DNA of 64,000 nucleotides, from positions 1 through 64,000 of the forward strand of contig NZ_JAQWFR010000010.1 in assembly GCF_029238675.1 (NCBI RefSeq), given 5' to 3'. Source of the stretch: Oceanicoccus sp. (lineage in GTDB: Bacteria; Pseudomonadota; Gammaproteobacteria; Pseudomonadales; Dasaniaceae). The notes under the pieces are model-generated. The model saw nothing but the letters and a program-made list of their open reading frames with translations, was not told the DNA's origin and searched no databases. Below are positions 37,012-46,322 of this stretch, piece after piece; position 1 is the first letter of the stretch, and every line of letters starts with the position of its first letter. The position numbers and the translations under genes are program-made.

Positions 37012-37917
37012 TTATTGGGTTAGCAGTAATTCCATCAGGGCTTTTTGTGCGTGCAAGCGGTTTTCGGCTTCATCCCAAATGACCGTCTCGGGGTGATCCA
37101 TTAACTCGGCACTAATTTCTTCGCCGCGATGTGCCGGTAAGCAGTGCATATAGAGTGCATCGCTGGCGGCGACCGATAGTAGCTGGTCATTTAATTGATA
37201 GCCGGTAAATTGCTTGATACGTTCAGCCTGCTGTTCTTCCTGCCCCATAGATGCCCAGACATCGGTTACTAGCAGGTGAGAATTTTTAGCGGCCTCAACG
37301 GGGTCGCGTACAATGGTGACTCGGTCTTTATTGGCACTGACCAAATTGCTATTTGGTTCAAAGCCTTCCGGGCAGGCAATGCGCAATTCAAAATCAAATT
37401 GTCTGGCGGCATTAATATAGGACTGGCACATATTATTGCCGTCGCCAATCCAGCTCACTGTTTTACCTTGAATGCTGCCTCTGTGTTCAACAAAAGTTTG
37501 CATATCAGCTAGCAGTTGGCAGGGGTGGTATTCATCCGTCAGCGCATTGATGATCGGCACTTTGGAGTATTGGGCAAAACGCTCGATAATTTTATGGCCG
37601 AAGGTGCGGATCATAATAATATCGGTCATTGATGAGAGTACCCTGGCGCTATCTTCTATGGGTTCACCACGGCCCAGCTGGGTGTCCTTTGAGGATAGAA
37701 ACATCGCGTGACCGCCAAACTGTGCCATACCGGCCTCAAAGGAAACGCGGGTACGGGTAGAGGATTTTTCAAAAATCATCCCCAGCACCTTATTTTTAAA
37801 AGGGTCGTTGTGGCCACCGTTGGTCAGCTCTGCTTTTAGGGCAATAGCTCTGTTAATCAAAGCGTTAAGCTCTTGCGGTGATAAATCGAGTAAGGTTAAA
37901 AAGTGTCTGGTTGCCAT
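37012..37917 (-). CDS. argF: Ornithine carbamoyltransferase
   Basis: A 301-residue cytosolic enzyme making citrulline from ornithine and carbamoyl phosphate. Motifs: carbamoyl-phosphate loop SSTRTR, HPCQ, and ornithine-binding [10 protein letters not shown]. It follows argD by 45 bases. Both serve arginine synthesis. No clear ArgR box was found. Confidence 0.95.
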   Translation of the reverse strand: MATRHFLTLLDLSPQELNALINRAIALKAELTNGGHNDPFKNKVLGMIFEKSSTRTRVSFEAGMAQFGGHAMFLSSKDTQLGRGEPIEDSARVLSSMTDIIMIRTFGHKIIERFAQYSKVPIINALTDEYHPCQLLADMQTFVEHRGSIQGKTVSWIGDGNNMCQSYINAARQFDFELRIACPEGFEPNSNLVSANKDRVTIVRDPVEAAKNSHLLVTDVWASMGQEEQQAERIKQFTGYQLNDQLLSVAASDALYMHCLPAHRGEEISAELMDHPETVIWDEAENRLHAQKALMELLLTQ

Positions 37918-37962
37918 GAGCTTTGTTCTATTAATGTACGTTTAAGAGTGTTTTCGTTTTAA

Positions 37963-39138
37963 TTAATGCGATTCAGCAAACGAGTTAACAATATCCACGA
38001 TAGAGGCCAGTAGAATCTCAGCCTGGGCCTGATTAATAATTAACGGCGGTAGCAGGCGGATAACATTGCCAGCAGTGACATTAATTAAGAGGCCTTTTTC
38101 CCGAGCCTGGTTCACTAGCTCGCCACAGGGCTGGGTCAGTTCAATACCGATCATTAAACCCTGGCCACGAATATCTTTAATGATGGCTTTATCGCCCAGT
38201 TGCTCTCTAAAGCCCCGTATCAACCAGTTGCCTAACTGTTTTGCATTGTCGCACAACTTTTGTTCGGCAATGGTATCGACCACAGCTTGAGCAGCGGCGC
38301 AGACCAGGGGATTGCCGCCATAGGTTGAGCCGTGATTACCAGGGCCCAATGTCTCGGCCGCTTTGCCCTGTGCAAGGCAGGCGCCGATGGGTAAACCATT
38401 ACCTAAACCTTTAGCGGTGGTCACCACATCCGGTAAAAGGTCGTGGTGTTGGTAGGCAAAATATTCACCGGTACGCCCGTTACCTGATTGCACTTCATCC
38501 AGCATCATTAACCACTGCTGCTGATCGCACAGTGCCCTTAGCTGCGGCATAAAATTCTCAGGCAAGACATTAATACCGCCTTCGCCCTGAATCGGCTCGA
38601 CTAGTACAGCCACTACATTGCGGTTGTTTTGGGCGATATTTTTTAATGCTTCTATATCACCATGGGGTGCCCGCAGAAAACCACCCAGCAGCGGCTCAAA
38701 GCCCGCCTGGATTTTACGATTACCGGAGGCGGTTAGTGTGGCCATGGTGCGGCCGTGGAAGGCGTTATCCATCACCACGATTTGTGGCAGGTCAATGCCG
38801 TTATTGTGGCCATAGAGTCTGGCGATTTTAATCGCTGCTTCATTGGCTTCGGCGCCGGAGTTACTAAAAAACACGGATTCCATACCGGAAATAGCGCAGA
38901 GTGATTCCGCCAGTTTTTGCTGTCGTTCAATGCCATAAAGATTGGAGGTATGGATCAGTAAGTCAGCCTGGCTTTTGATGGCCTCAGTTACCGCCGGGTG
39001 AGCGTGCCCAAGGGCATTAACACCGATGCCGCTAATGGCATCCAGGTATTCATGGCCTTCCTGATCATAAAGGTAGACGTTTTTGCCATGGCTAAAGCTT
39101 ACCGGAAGCCGACCATAGGTATTCATAACAGCTGTCAC
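37963..39138 (-). CDS. argD: Acetylornithine aminotransferase
   Basis: A 391-residue PLP-dependent class III transaminase. SNSGAEANEAAIKIAR binds cofactor phosphate, LDEVQSGNGRTGEYFAYQ carries the PLP-contact Asp, and the Schiff-base Lys is in TTAKGLGNGLPIGA. It converts N-acetylglutamate semialdehyde to N-acetylornithine (and may act in lysine synthesis). I take the GTG at 39138 since AGGA lies seven bases upstream; ATG at 39126 is an alternative. Leader has a hairpin-plus-T-run. Confidence 0.94.
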   Translation of the reverse strand: MTAVMNTYGRLPVSFSHGKNVYLYDQEGHEYLDAISGIGVNALGHAHPAVTEAIKSQADLLIHTSNLYGIERQQKLAESLCAISGMESVFFSNSGAEANEAAIKIARLYGHNNGIDLPQIVVMDNAFHGRTMATLTASGNRKIQAGFEPLLGGFLRAPHGDIEALKNIAQNNRNVVAVLVEPIQGEGGINVLPENFMPQLRALCDQQQWLMMLDEVQSGNGRTGEYFAYQHHDLLPDVVTTAKGLGNGLPIGACLAQGKAAETLGPGNHGSTYGGNPLVCAAAQAVVDTIAEQKLCDNAKQLGNWLIRGFREQLGDKAIIKDIRGQGLMIGIELTQPCGELVNQAREKGLLINVTAGNVIRLLPPLIINQAQAEILLASIVDIVNSFAESH

Positions 39139-39189
39139 TGTTTTATCCTTTCATTTTTAAAGATATGCGTGATTGGAGTTAATGGCCAA

Positions 39190-39216
39190 AAACGCAAAAA
39201 GGCAGCTGGAGCTGCC
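39190..39216 (-). terminator. Terminator-like hairpin in the argD leader
   Basis: Minus strand GGCAGCT CC AGCTGCC followed by TTTTTGCGTTTTT. It lies only about 8 bases downstream of the predicted transcription start, between promoter and argD, so it may act as an attenuator or a 5'-stabilising hairpin. Confidence 0.6.
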
Positions 39217-39230
39217 TGATTTAAGAGCTA

Positions 39231-39259
39231 ATAGTATAGCGCTGACCGCAGTTTGGCAA
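39231..39259 (-). promoter_or_regulatory. Sigma-70 promoter of argD
   Basis: Minus strand TTGCCA (39259-39254), 17-base spacer, TACTAT (39236-39231). Predicted start near 39224, giving a leader of about 85 bases. Confidence 0.65.
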
Positions 39260-39466
39260 TCATTCTATCGACAATAGGTAGGTGGTACGGCCCGTGGCTG
39301 CTGGGTTTACTATCAGCTGATGGCCTGATTGGGGCGGGTGGGCCAAGTGGTAAAAGGTCAGACTAATTTAGTCGGGCAAATACAAGTAAATCACGGTACA
39401 ATGTTGTCCAGTTTATAGCGCTGTTCAATTTATAGTATTCAAATTTTTTAACCTAAGGTGTACCTG

Positions 39467-39793
39467 ATGGACGTAATGGAAACAATTAAAGACCAAATTG
39501 AGAGCAACTCGATTATTTTATATATGAAGGGTTCTCCTAATCAGCCACAGTGCGGTTTTTCAGCCCGTACAGTACAGTCGCTGATGTCTTGTGGTGAGCG
39601 TTTCGCCTTTGTTGATATTCTATCGAATCCTGAAATACGCTCTAACCTGCCAACCTATGCTAACTGGCCAACCTTTCCGCAGCTTTGGGTGGGTGGTGAA
39701 TTAGTCGGTGGCTGCGATATCGTCTGCGAGATGTTTGAAAAGGGTGAATTGCAAACCCTGATTAAAGAGACGGCTGCTGCAACGGCAGAATAA
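39467..39793 (+). CDS. grxD: Monothiol glutaredoxin, Grx4 type
   Basis: From the ATG at 39467 (TAAGG eight bases upstream) the protein has 108 residues. Active-site CGFS at 29-32 (SPNQPQCGFSART), then the glutathione-binding TYANWPTFPQLWV and GGCDI. Such proteins carry a glutathione-ligated 2Fe-2S cluster and deliver it to apoproteins, in line with the nearby bfr/bfd and Fur-linked genes. Confidence 0.95.
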   Translation: MDVMETIKDQIESNSIILYMKGSPNQPQCGFSARTVQSLMSCGERFAFVDILSNPEIRSNLPTYANWPTFPQLWVGGELVGGCDIVCEMFEKGELQTLIKETAAATAE

Positions 39794-39835
39794 GCTGATT
39801 TAACGTTTGGCTCTTTTGTGGGGGCCATCCTATTA

Positions 39836-39859
39836 AAGCCGCCAGTTGGCGGTTTTTTT
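39836..39859 (+). terminator. Rho-independent terminator after grxD
   Basis: CCGCC AGTT GGCGG followed by seven T. Confidence 0.88.
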
Positions 39860-39888
39860 GTGACTGTAGACAATTACTGTAATGTTAT

Positions 39889-39909
39889 TGCAAATCATTA
39901 TCATTTAGA
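39889..39909 (+). promoter_or_regulatory. Fur-box-like site upstream of the TonB receptor
   Basis: AAATCATTATCATTTAGA resembles the GATAATGATAATCATTATC consensus (ATCATTATCATT core). Located 45-65 bases before the receptor start, it predicts iron repression. Confidence 0.6.
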
Positions 39910-39952
39910 ATAACATTCACTCCAGTTATTAAAGTCATGTAGGAGATTAGGT

Positions 39953-42136
39953 GTGTTAACTATCAGAAATATGTCGTTAGGCCTCATGTTGGCGGTCACT
40001 AGCAGTGTTGCAGTGGCAACTGCTATAGAGAAAAACAAGGCTTCACAGATATCGCTGGAGCAAGTTGTGATTATTGGCTCCAAAGATGAAGCCAGAACTA
40101 TGTCCGGTTCTGCATTTGTAATTGATGAAGCTGAGCTTGAGAAATTCCAGTACACAGACATTCACCGCATCTTGCGCCAGGTGCCAGGTGTTTATGTACA
40201 GCAGGAAGAAGGGTATGGCCTGCGTCCTAACATCGGTATTCGTGGTGCCGGTGGTTCCCGCTCTGAAAAGATTACCTTAATGGAAGACGGTGTACTGATT
40301 GCACCGGCTCCTTACTCAGGCCCCTCGGCGTATTATTTTCCTACCACGGGTCGTGTCAATGCTGTTGAAGTATTGAAAGGCCCTGAAGCATTGAAGCAAG
40401 GCCCCTATACCGTTGGTGGTGCCGTTAATCTGATTTCAACACCCATTCCTGCACAAGCACAGGGTGATGTATTGGTTGAAATTGGTGAAGATGGCGAAAA
40501 CCGTATGCATGCCTGGTATGGCGATAGCAGCGATAATATGGGTTGGCTGGTTGAGACCCACCAGCATGATGCTGATGGTTTTAAAAATATCGACCGCTCT
40601 AACCGTGATGCCGGTTTGGATAAAAAAGATTATCTGGCCAAATTACGACTCAATACCACTGAAGGCGATGGTATCTACAACCAGGTAGATATCAAACTGC
40701 AGTACTCTACTGAAGTTTCTGACCAGAGCTACCTGGGTTTAACGGATGCTGATTTCGATAAAGATCCTAACCGTCGTTATGGTATTAGTGAGCTGGACCA
40801 AATGGATAACGAGCATGCATCGGTAACGATTGGTCACTTGATGGCATTTAATGATGATTTGTCGCTTAAAACGACTGCTTATTACAATGACTTTGAGCGC
40901 GATTGGTACAAATTAGGAGGTGGTGATGACTATATCGATGCAGCCAATGCTGGTGATGCTACAGCTCAGGGAATTCTTGATGGCACTATCGATGAGAGCG
41001 GTCTTAAGGTTAAGCATAATGCTCGCCAATATAAATCTTACGGTTTGCAGGCTGAGCTAAATTGGCAAGTGTCGTTAATCGGCATGAATCACGATTTGGA
41101 TTTCGGCTTGCGGTGGCATGAAGATGAAGTCGATCGCTTCCAGCCTACTGATATTTTTGACCAAATTAATGGCAGCCTTGTTTATCAGTCAACGGATGAC
41201 CCAAGCTCTAAAAACAACCGTGTTGAAGAAGCAGAAGCCCTTTCCGTTTACATCATGGATCATATCGCTGTTAACGAGCAGCTGGATATTACAGCCGGTA
41301 TTCGTTATGAAGATATCGACACCCAGCAAAAGCGTTATAACGATATAGATCGCAGTTCTTCTTATATCAATGCAGAAAACAGCACCAGTGAAACCTTATT
41401 AGCTTTAGGTGCTACCTATCAGCTAAATGACCAGTGGGGTTTATTAGCCGGTGTTCACCAGGGTTTTGCACCAGCTAGCGCCGGTGCTGAAAATGTAGAC
41501 CCTGAAGAAAGCACTAACTATGAAGCCGGTGTGCGTTTTGCTGAAGAAAACCTGTTTGTAGAAGCGATTTACTTCTTTAGTGATTACGAAAACTCTGTGC
41601 AATATTGTACCGTTGCCAACCCTTGCGGCACGCAAGACTTTGGTAGCATCAGTCAGGGTAAGGCAGAAATTGAAGGTTTGGAGTTTTTACTGAACTATGA
41701 TTTTGCTGGCAGGGCAGCTTACAGCATCCCGTTCACCTTTACTTATACCTACACCGATACTGAAATCACTAGCAGCAGCGATGAGGGCGATATCCTGAAA
41801 GGTGATTCATTGCTAGATATTCCAGAGAACCAGTGGGCAGCTTCCATCGGCTATGTGGCAGCATCAGGTTGGGATACTTACCTGAATGCCAGCTACACCG
41901 ATGAAACTTGTATTAACTATAGCTGCGACCGTGCAGGTGTGGATGATAGGTTCTTAACGACAAATGACCTGTTAGTGTTTGACCTGTCTGCCAGCTATCC
42001 GCTAAACCCAAAAACCCGGGTTTATGCCAAGGTTGATAATCTGTTAGATGACCAGGAAATTATTTCCCGCAAGCCTTACGGAGCTCGCGCCAATAAGCCA
42101 CGTACTGTTTACTTTGGTTTACAGGTTAGCTTCTAA
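39953..42136 (+). CDS. TonB-dependent outer-membrane receptor (FecA-like siderophore/iron class)
   Basis: A 727-residue protein; GTG start with AGGAG seven bases upstream and a signal peptide ending near VAVATA. The plug domain (about 38-160) has the RILRQVPGVYVQQEEGYGLRPNIGIRG pattern of FecA-type receptors; the 22-strand barrel follows and ends in aromatic YFGLQVSF. No N-terminal signalling extension for a FecR is apparent. The Fur-like site suggests ferric-citrate or siderophore uptake; ligand unknown. Confidence 0.88.
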   Translation: MLTIRNMSLGLMLAVTSSVAVATAIEKNKASQISLEQVVIIGSKDEARTMSGSAFVIDEAELEKFQYTDIHRILRQVPGVYVQQEEGYGLRPNIGIRGAGGSRSEKITLMEDGVLIAPAPYSGPSAYYFPTTGRVNAVEVLKGPEALKQGPYTVGGAVNLISTPIPAQAQGDVLVEIGEDGENRMHAWYGDSSDNMGWLVETHQHDADGFKNIDRSNRDAGLDKKDYLAKLRLNTTEGDGIYNQVDIKLQYSTEVSDQSYLGLTDADFDKDPNRRYGISELDQMDNEHASVTIGHLMAFNDDLSLKTTAYYNDFERDWYKLGGGDDYIDAANAGDATAQGILDGTIDESGLKVKHNARQYKSYGLQAELNWQVSLIGMNHDLDFGLRWHEDEVDRFQPTDIFDQINGSLVYQSTDDPSSKNNRVEEAEALSVYIMDHIAVNEQLDITAGIRYEDIDTQQKRYNDIDRSSSYINAENSTSETLLALGATYQLNDQWGLLAGVHQGFAPASAGAENVDPEESTNYEAGVRFAEENLFVEAIYFFSDYENSVQYCTVANPCGTQDFGSISQGKAEIEGLEFLLNYDFAGRAAYSIPFTFTYTYTDTEITSSSDEGDILKGDSLLDIPENQWAASIGYVAASGWDTYLNASYTDETCINYSCDRAGVDDRFLTTNDLLVFDLSASYPLNPKTRVYAKVDNLLDDQEIISRKPYGARANKPRTVYFGLQVSF

Positions 42137-42147
42137 GTTGTTTATGT

Positions 42148-42291
42148 CCGTCATCCCCACGAAGGCGCATTGCTGTCTGGGGTAATCTTTGTGGTGTAAT
42201 GCTGATGCTGTTATTTCTGCCCCCGACTCAATCACTCGGGGGCAGGCTGCGGAAATCTTCAGTGCTGGGTTCCCGCCTGCGCGGGAACGAC
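42148..42291. repeat. MITE-like composite palindrome, second copy
   Basis: Ends CCGTCATCCCC and GCGCGGGAACGAC are degenerate forms of the GTCATTCCCGC repeat. The centre has a strong hairpin, TGCCCCCGA / TCGGGGGCA. Flanks match the 25262 element in reverse orientation, but the inner hairpin is different. Confidence 0.7.
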
Positions 42292-42310
42292 AATGAGGGG
42301 GAGGGGTAAG

Positions 42311-42781
42311 TTAGCTGCTCATCTGGCTTTGCTGGTAATTTTGCAATCCAATCCGCTCAATCAAACCAAGCTGGGTTTCAAGCCAGTCAATATGCTCTTC
42401 TTCTGATTCCATAATACTCTGGAATAAATCCCGGCTGACATAATCGCCAATAGACTCACAGTAAGCGACGGCCTCTTTTAAATCCTTATGGGCAATCATT
42501 TCCAGCTTGAGGTCGCACTCCAGCATTTCCTTGGTGTTTTCACCGATTAACAGTTTGCCCAGATCTTGCAGATTGGGTAGGCCTTCAAGAAACAGGATGC
42601 GCTCAATCAGGCTGTCCGCATGCTTCATTTCATCAATGGACTCGTGGTATTCGTGATCACCCAGGTCTTTAAGGCCCCAATCTTTATACATTCTTGAGTG
42701 CAGGAAGTACTGGTTAATCGCAACCAGTTCGTTGCCTAATACTGTGTTCAGGTGCTCAATAACCTTGGCGTCGCCTTTCAT
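42311..42781 (-). CDS. bfr: Bacterioferritin
   Basis: A 156-residue ferritin-like protein that stores iron in a 24-mer. Ferroxidase ligands E18, E51 and H54 and the EEEHIDW segment are present, and M52 is the bridging heme ligand. Partner of the Bfd ferredoxin encoded 180 bases upstream on the same strand. Confidence 0.95.
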   Translation of the reverse strand: MKGDAKVIEHLNTVLGNELVAINQYFLHSRMYKDWGLKDLGDHEYHESIDEMKHADSLIERILFLEGLPNLQDLGKLLIGENTKEMLECDLKLEMIAHKDLKEAVAYCESIGDYVSRDLFQSIMESEEEHIDWLETQLGLIERIGLQNYQQSQMSS

Positions 42782-42897
42782 GATGTGTCTCCGGGTGGGA
42801 TGGTTCCGTGATTTTTGGCAAGTGTGTGCCAGCGGGGGAATACTGTCAATGCTAAGCTATTGATTTTTATGAGATAAAAATGGGAATAAAAGTTATT

Positions 42898-42926
42898 CGC
42901 ACTCGCACTCGCACTTGCACTTGCAT
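42898..42926. repeat. Hexamer microsatellite between bfr and bfd
   Basis: ACTCGC twice then ACTTGC twice, with partial flanking copies. It lies in the bfd-bfr intergenic space. Confidence 0.85.
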
Positions 42927-42961
42927 CTCGGTGAGGGGGTGAGGTCAATAGAGGGGAGGGG

Positions 42962-43165
42962 CTAGCTTACTGCGTAGAACAGTTGCTCATTATCGATATT
43001 GCGTTCAATGCTTTGATCGAAAACTTCGCGGGCCAGAATACCGCATTTGCCACATTGCGAGGCAAGATTCAGCTCCTTACGGACCTGGCCAAACCGGGTA
43101 GCGCCTTTGGCAACTGCTTCGCGGATCTGGCTGTCAGTAACGGCTTTGCATAAACAGATGTACAT
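42962..43165 (-). CDS. bfd: Bacterioferritin-associated ferredoxin
   Basis: A 67-residue 2Fe-2S protein with C4-x-C6 and C38-x2-C41, the Bfd pattern. It reduces the core of bacterioferritin to release iron. A Fur-box-like site lies about 50-70 bases upstream, consistent with induction in iron starvation. Confidence 0.93.
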   Translation of the reverse strand: MYICLCKAVTDSQIREAVAKGATRFGQVRKELNLASQCGKCGILAREVFDQSIERNIDNEQLFYAVS

Positions 43166-43216
43166 AGTGGTTCGGTTCTTTGTTGTCTTAGTTCAAGATG
43201 GGGGAATGTTAATTCA

Positions 43217-43235
43217 AATGAGAATCATTGTCAAT
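43217..43235 (-). promoter_or_regulatory. Fur-box-like site upstream of bfd
   Basis: AATGAGAATCATTGTCAAT on the plus strand matches the alternating NATWAT-type Fur pattern (TGAGAATCATTGTCA). An adjacent ATATCATTTAGA could extend it. Confidence 0.65.
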
Positions 43236-43501
43236 ATCATTTAGATGTATTATTCCCTCATTCAGGCTAGTTTGCCTGATAACTAATCAAACAATATTGA
43301 TATCAATCAATAGTTTTTGCCTATGGCGTTGATTTAAAAAAATCAGTGGGATTGTGGCAGGCTGCTGTGTAGTATGGCTGCCATATTCGAACTGGACCCC
43401 AGCGCTGGCGAGGCTGAAATATCGTTGCAACGCTGGGTGGTTAGAATGGCAATAGATGTAAACTGACTTTATATTCCACAACCTTTGGAGGCTAGAAAAC
43501 A
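43236..43501. other. Intergenic region before the peroxiredoxin gene
   Basis: Together with the bfd leader it spans about 335 bases. It has one OxyR-like half palindrome, ATAG-N7-CTAT (43310-43324), with no good second half; treat it as a weak hint. GGAGG precedes the peroxiredoxin ATG. No ORF recognised. Confidence 0.35.
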
Positions 43502-44104
43502 ATGAGTGTACTCGTTGGCAAACCCGCACCGGATTTTACCTGTAATGCAGTATTGGGTAATGGCGAAATCGTAGATAACTTTAACCTGGCAGAAACTATC
43601 AAGGGCAAAATTGGCCTGATATTTTTCTATCCATTGGATTTTACTTTTGTTTGTCCTTCTGAATTATTGGCGGTTGATCACCGTATGGATAAATTCAAAG
43701 AGTTGGGTGTAGAGGTTATCGGTGTTTCTATCGATTCTCACTTTACTCATAACGCATGGCGTAACACGGATGTAAACAATGGTGGTATTGGCCAGGTAGC
43801 TTACACATTGGCTGCTGATATCAATCACGACATCTGCCGCGCTTATGACGTTGAGTCTGCCGATGGCGTTGCTTTCCGTGGTGCGTTTATTATCGACCAG
43901 GAAGGTGTTGTACGTTCACAGACTGTAAACGATTTACCACTGGGCCGTAACTTCGATGAGTTTATTCGTGTGATCGAAGCACTGCAGTTCCACGAAGAGC
44001 ACGGTGAAGTGTGTCCTGCTGGTTGGAGCAAAGGTGATAAAGGCATGACAGCTTCTCCTGACGGCGTAGCCGCTTACCTTTCTGAGAATGCTGATAACTT
44101 GTAA
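43502..44104 (+). CDS. Typical 2-Cys peroxiredoxin (AhpC/Prx1 type)
   Basis: A 200-residue thiol peroxidase. Peroxidatic C51 lies in FYPLDFTFVCPSE, resolving C171 in GEVCPAGW. It reduces hydrogen peroxide and alkyl hydroperoxides. No ahpF adjacent, so thioredoxin is the likely reductant. The GGxG-like and C-terminal helices resemble sensitive Prx1-class enzymes. Confidence 0.94.
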   Translation: MSVLVGKPAPDFTCNAVLGNGEIVDNFNLAETIKGKIGLIFFYPLDFTFVCPSELLAVDHRMDKFKELGVEVIGVSIDSHFTHNAWRNTDVNNGGIGQVAYTLAADINHDICRAYDVESADGVAFRGAFIIDQEGVVRSQTVNDLPLGRNFDEFIRVIEALQFHEEHGEVCPAGWSKGDKGMTASPDGVAAYLSENADNL

Positions 44105-44121
44105 GTTGCCAGTCTCGTAAT

Positions 44122-44157
44122 AAAAAAGGCTGATAGTTTTGCTATCGGCCTTTTTTG
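44122..44157 (+). terminator. Rho-independent terminator after the peroxiredoxin
   Basis: A-run, GGCTGATAG TTTT GCTATCGGCC, T-run of six. Confidence 0.9.
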
Positions 44158-44178
44158 TTGAGAGTAAACAGTATTCTT

Positions 44179-45165
44179 ATGCCTCATAGCTTGATTAACG
44201 AACAAATACGCATTGCCACCAAAGCCGACCATGCCATCAAAGGCGAAACCTTGCAGTCTTTATGGAGTGGTTACGGGGAAGTGGTACGCTATTTTTTATC
44301 GGGCGTTAATGCCTGTGCTCAATCGGTCGTTGTAAAGTGGGTGTCACCGCCGTCAAAAGCCCATCATCCTCGCGGTTGGAATACCAATCGCTCTCACCAA
44401 AGAAAACTCCACTCCTACGATGTTGAAATGTATTGGTATCAACACTTTGCCAAACAGTGTGGTGAGTATAGCCGCGTACCTGAAGTCTATGGTGTTTACC
44501 AGTACTCCGTTGAAAGTCACGTACATACAGTGATGGTGTTAGAGGACTTGGATGCCGCCGGTTATCAGCTGAGAAAAGACCAGTTGGAGCTTTCCGAAGT
44601 CAAGCAATGCCTGCGTTGGCTGGCGAATTTTCATGGCCGGTTTATGGGGCAGGCCCCCGAGGGTTTATGGCCGGTGGGCAGCTACTGGCATTTGGATACC
44701 CGCCCTGATGAGTTTGAAGCCATGCCAGCTGGTGAGTTAAAAGATGCCGCTATTGATTTGGATCGCCGTTTGCGTGAAAGCCCTTTTCAAACCTTGGTAC
44801 ATGGGGATGCCAAGGTGGCCAATTTTTGTTTTTCGGAAGAGGGCAATGTAGCGGCTGTAGATTTTCAATATGTAGGCGGTGGTTGCGGGATGAAAGATGT
44901 GGCTTATTTTTTGGGAAGTTGCATGGATGAGGATGATTGTGAGCACTATGAAAAGGAATGCCTGGATTTTTATTTTGCCATGTTGCAACAGTCTTTGGTG
45001 CGCCAGCAGTCAGAGATAGATTTTTCCCAATTAGAACAAGAGTGGCGTTCACTTTACCCTGTCGCATGGACCGATTTTTATCGTTTCTTGCAGGGTTGGA
45101 TGCCCGGGCATTCCAAAATTAATGCCTATACCTTGAAGTTAGCTGAGGCTGTTTTATCAATGTAG
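44179..45165 (+). CDS. Aminoglycoside-phosphotransferase/choline-kinase-like protein
   Basis: From the ATG at 44179 (the frame opens at a TTG inside the terminator) the protein has 328 residues. The kinase-like fold shows VVVKWV (Lys), the Brenner motif HGDAKVANFCF and the metal site AVDFQYVGGG. The closest pattern is the EcKinase-like/DUF1679 group of small-molecule kinases. Substrate unknown; not evidence of antibiotic resistance. Confidence 0.78.
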   Translation: MPHSLINEQIRIATKADHAIKGETLQSLWSGYGEVVRYFLSGVNACAQSVVVKWVSPPSKAHHPRGWNTNRSHQRKLHSYDVEMYWYQHFAKQCGEYSRVPEVYGVYQYSVESHVHTVMVLEDLDAAGYQLRKDQLELSEVKQCLRWLANFHGRFMGQAPEGLWPVGSYWHLDTRPDEFEAMPAGELKDAAIDLDRRLRESPFQTLVHGDAKVANFCFSEEGNVAAVDFQYVGGGCGMKDVAYFLGSCMDEDDCEHYEKECLDFYFAMLQQSLVRQQSEIDFSQLEQEWRSLYPVAWTDFYRFLQGWMPGHSKINAYTLKLAEAVLSM

Positions 45166-45184
45166 TGACTGAGTATTACTGCTC

Positions 45185-45418
45185 TCAAACAAACCGTATT
45201 TCCATTCGTTTACCCACCACCTGCGCCACTTTAGCCAAGCTGCCCAATGTGACCTTGGTATCTTTAGGGTCTAGCAAACGATCCAGACCGCTACGACTGG
45301 TTTCCAGTGCTTTTGCCAAAGCAACTTTAGTAATGGATTGTTTTCGTCGATTTTCAGCTAATTGAATATCCGGTTTGGGAGTGGCTGTCGCAAAAAATCT
45401 TACATTGATGATTTTCAT
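45185..45418 (-). CDS. XRE-type HTH antitoxin-like protein
   Basis: A 77-residue protein; HTH ITKVALAKALETSRSGLDRLLDPKDTKVTLGSLAKVAQVVG. This is the pattern of short antitoxins paired with HigB/Gp49-type toxins. No intact toxin precedes it; a short remnant reading FLVHFATLKKPRTVSK ends overlapping its ATG. It is thus probably an orphan. Convergent with the kinase-like gene. Confidence 0.65.
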   Translation of the reverse strand: MKIINVRFFATATPKPDIQLAENRRKQSITKVALAKALETSRSGLDRLLDPKDTKVTLGSLAKVAQVVGKRMEIRFV

Positions 45419-45474
45419 TGTTTAGATACCGTTCGTGGTTTCTTGAGTGTGGCAAAATGTACCAAAAATGGTGC
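45415..45474 (-). pseudogene. Possible C-terminal remnant of a Gp49/HigB-type toxin
   Basis: An in-frame piece of 19 codons (APFLVHFATLKKPRTVSKQ, then TGA overlapping the HTH ATG as ATGA). The LVHFATLKKPRT string resembles the toxin end (LLHGFvKKTqkTP). A TAG stops the frame upstream. Weak but positionally apt. Confidence 0.3.
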
Positions 45475-45666
45475 CTATGGTCAGCTGTTTGAATTAAAAC
45501 AAAATAAATATTATTCCCGTGCACAAGGTGAATTGCGCAGCAAGAGAGGGCAAGTGGGGACAGTAACCATTAAAGGGGCACTGTCCTACCCACTTTATAG
45601 AGCTGCCCCAGTTTGTAATTTAGGTTATCCTTATAGCATTGCAAATATAGAGTAGGATGAAACATT

Positions 45667-46257
45667 ATGGTTGATCAGTCCAGCGACACGCCTCGTCGCT
45701 TGATTATAGGTATTTCCGGTGCGTCGGGTATTGTCTACGGTGTGCGCATGCTGCAAATGCTGCGGGATACGGATATTGAAACCCATCTGGTGATGAGTAA
45801 GTCTGCTGAGCTTACGCTGGGTTATGAGATGGATATCAGCGCCAAAGAAGTCTATGCCATGGCTGATGAGTTTCATGCGGTTAAAAATGTAGGGGCGTCT
45901 ATTTCCAGTGGTTCTTTTCCTACCATGGGGATGGTGATAGCCCCTTGTTCTATACGCAGTATGTCTGAGATTGCTTCTGGTATTACTTCAACCCTGCTAA
46001 CTCGCGCGGCGGATGTGATATTAAAAGAGCGTCGCAAATTGGTGCTGATGGTTAGGGAGACCCCTTTACATACTGGCCATTTGCGCACGATGACGTCATT
46101 ATCCGAGATGGGTGCTATTGTCGCGCCACCACTCCCTGCCTTTTATAACAAGCCTGAATCTATCGACGATATGGTTAACCATAGTGTTGGTCGTGTGCTG
46201 GATTTATTCGATATTGATGTTGGTCTGGTTAAGCGCTGGGGCGTTGATGCCGGTTAA
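45667..46257 (+). CDS. ubiX: Flavin prenyltransferase UbiX
   Basis: A 196-residue flavoprotein: IIGISGASGIVYGVRML at the N-terminus, CSIRSMSEIASG and RRKLVLMVRETPLHTGHLRTM are the FMN- and DMAP-binding signatures. It makes prenylated FMN for UbiD decarboxylases in ubiquinone synthesis. ubiD is not in the window. The following thioesterase is 65 bases away. Confidence 0.93.
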   Translation: MVDQSSDTPRRLIIGISGASGIVYGVRMLQMLRDTDIETHLVMSKSAELTLGYEMDISAKEVYAMADEFHAVKNVGASISSGSFPTMGMVIAPCSIRSMSEIASGITSTLLTRAADVILKERRKLVLMVRETPLHTGHLRTMTSLSEMGAIVAPPLPAFYNKPESIDDMVNHSVGRVLDLFDIDVGLVKRWGVDAG

Positions 46258-46266
46258 CGATCTTGT

Positions 46267-46287
46267 TATTCCCGCGAAGGTGGGAAT
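46267..46287. repeat. Short GTCATTCCCGC-type repeat
   Basis: ATTCCCGCGAAGGTGGGAAT, an incomplete arm between ubiX and the thioesterase gene. Confidence 0.6.
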
Positions 46288-46322
46288 CCCATTTAAATAA
46301 AACAGAGAAAACAGAAAAAATC

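Noticed and set aside
43310-43324. Confident OxyR site before the peroxiredoxin
   Set aside because: Only one ATAG-N7-CTAT unit, inner positions poor and no second unit at the required spacing.
44179-45165. Aminoglycoside resistance kinase
   Set aside because: The fold is shared, but sequence points to the broad EcKinase-like group of unknown substrate.
45362-45655. 97-codon plus-strand frame next to the orphan antitoxin
   Set aside because: Overlaps the HTH gene in antisense and has no recognisable domain.
171-46287. Repeated GTCATTCCCGC palindromes as a CRISPR array
   Set aside because: Copies are scattered singly over 46 kb, with no regular spacers and no cas genes.
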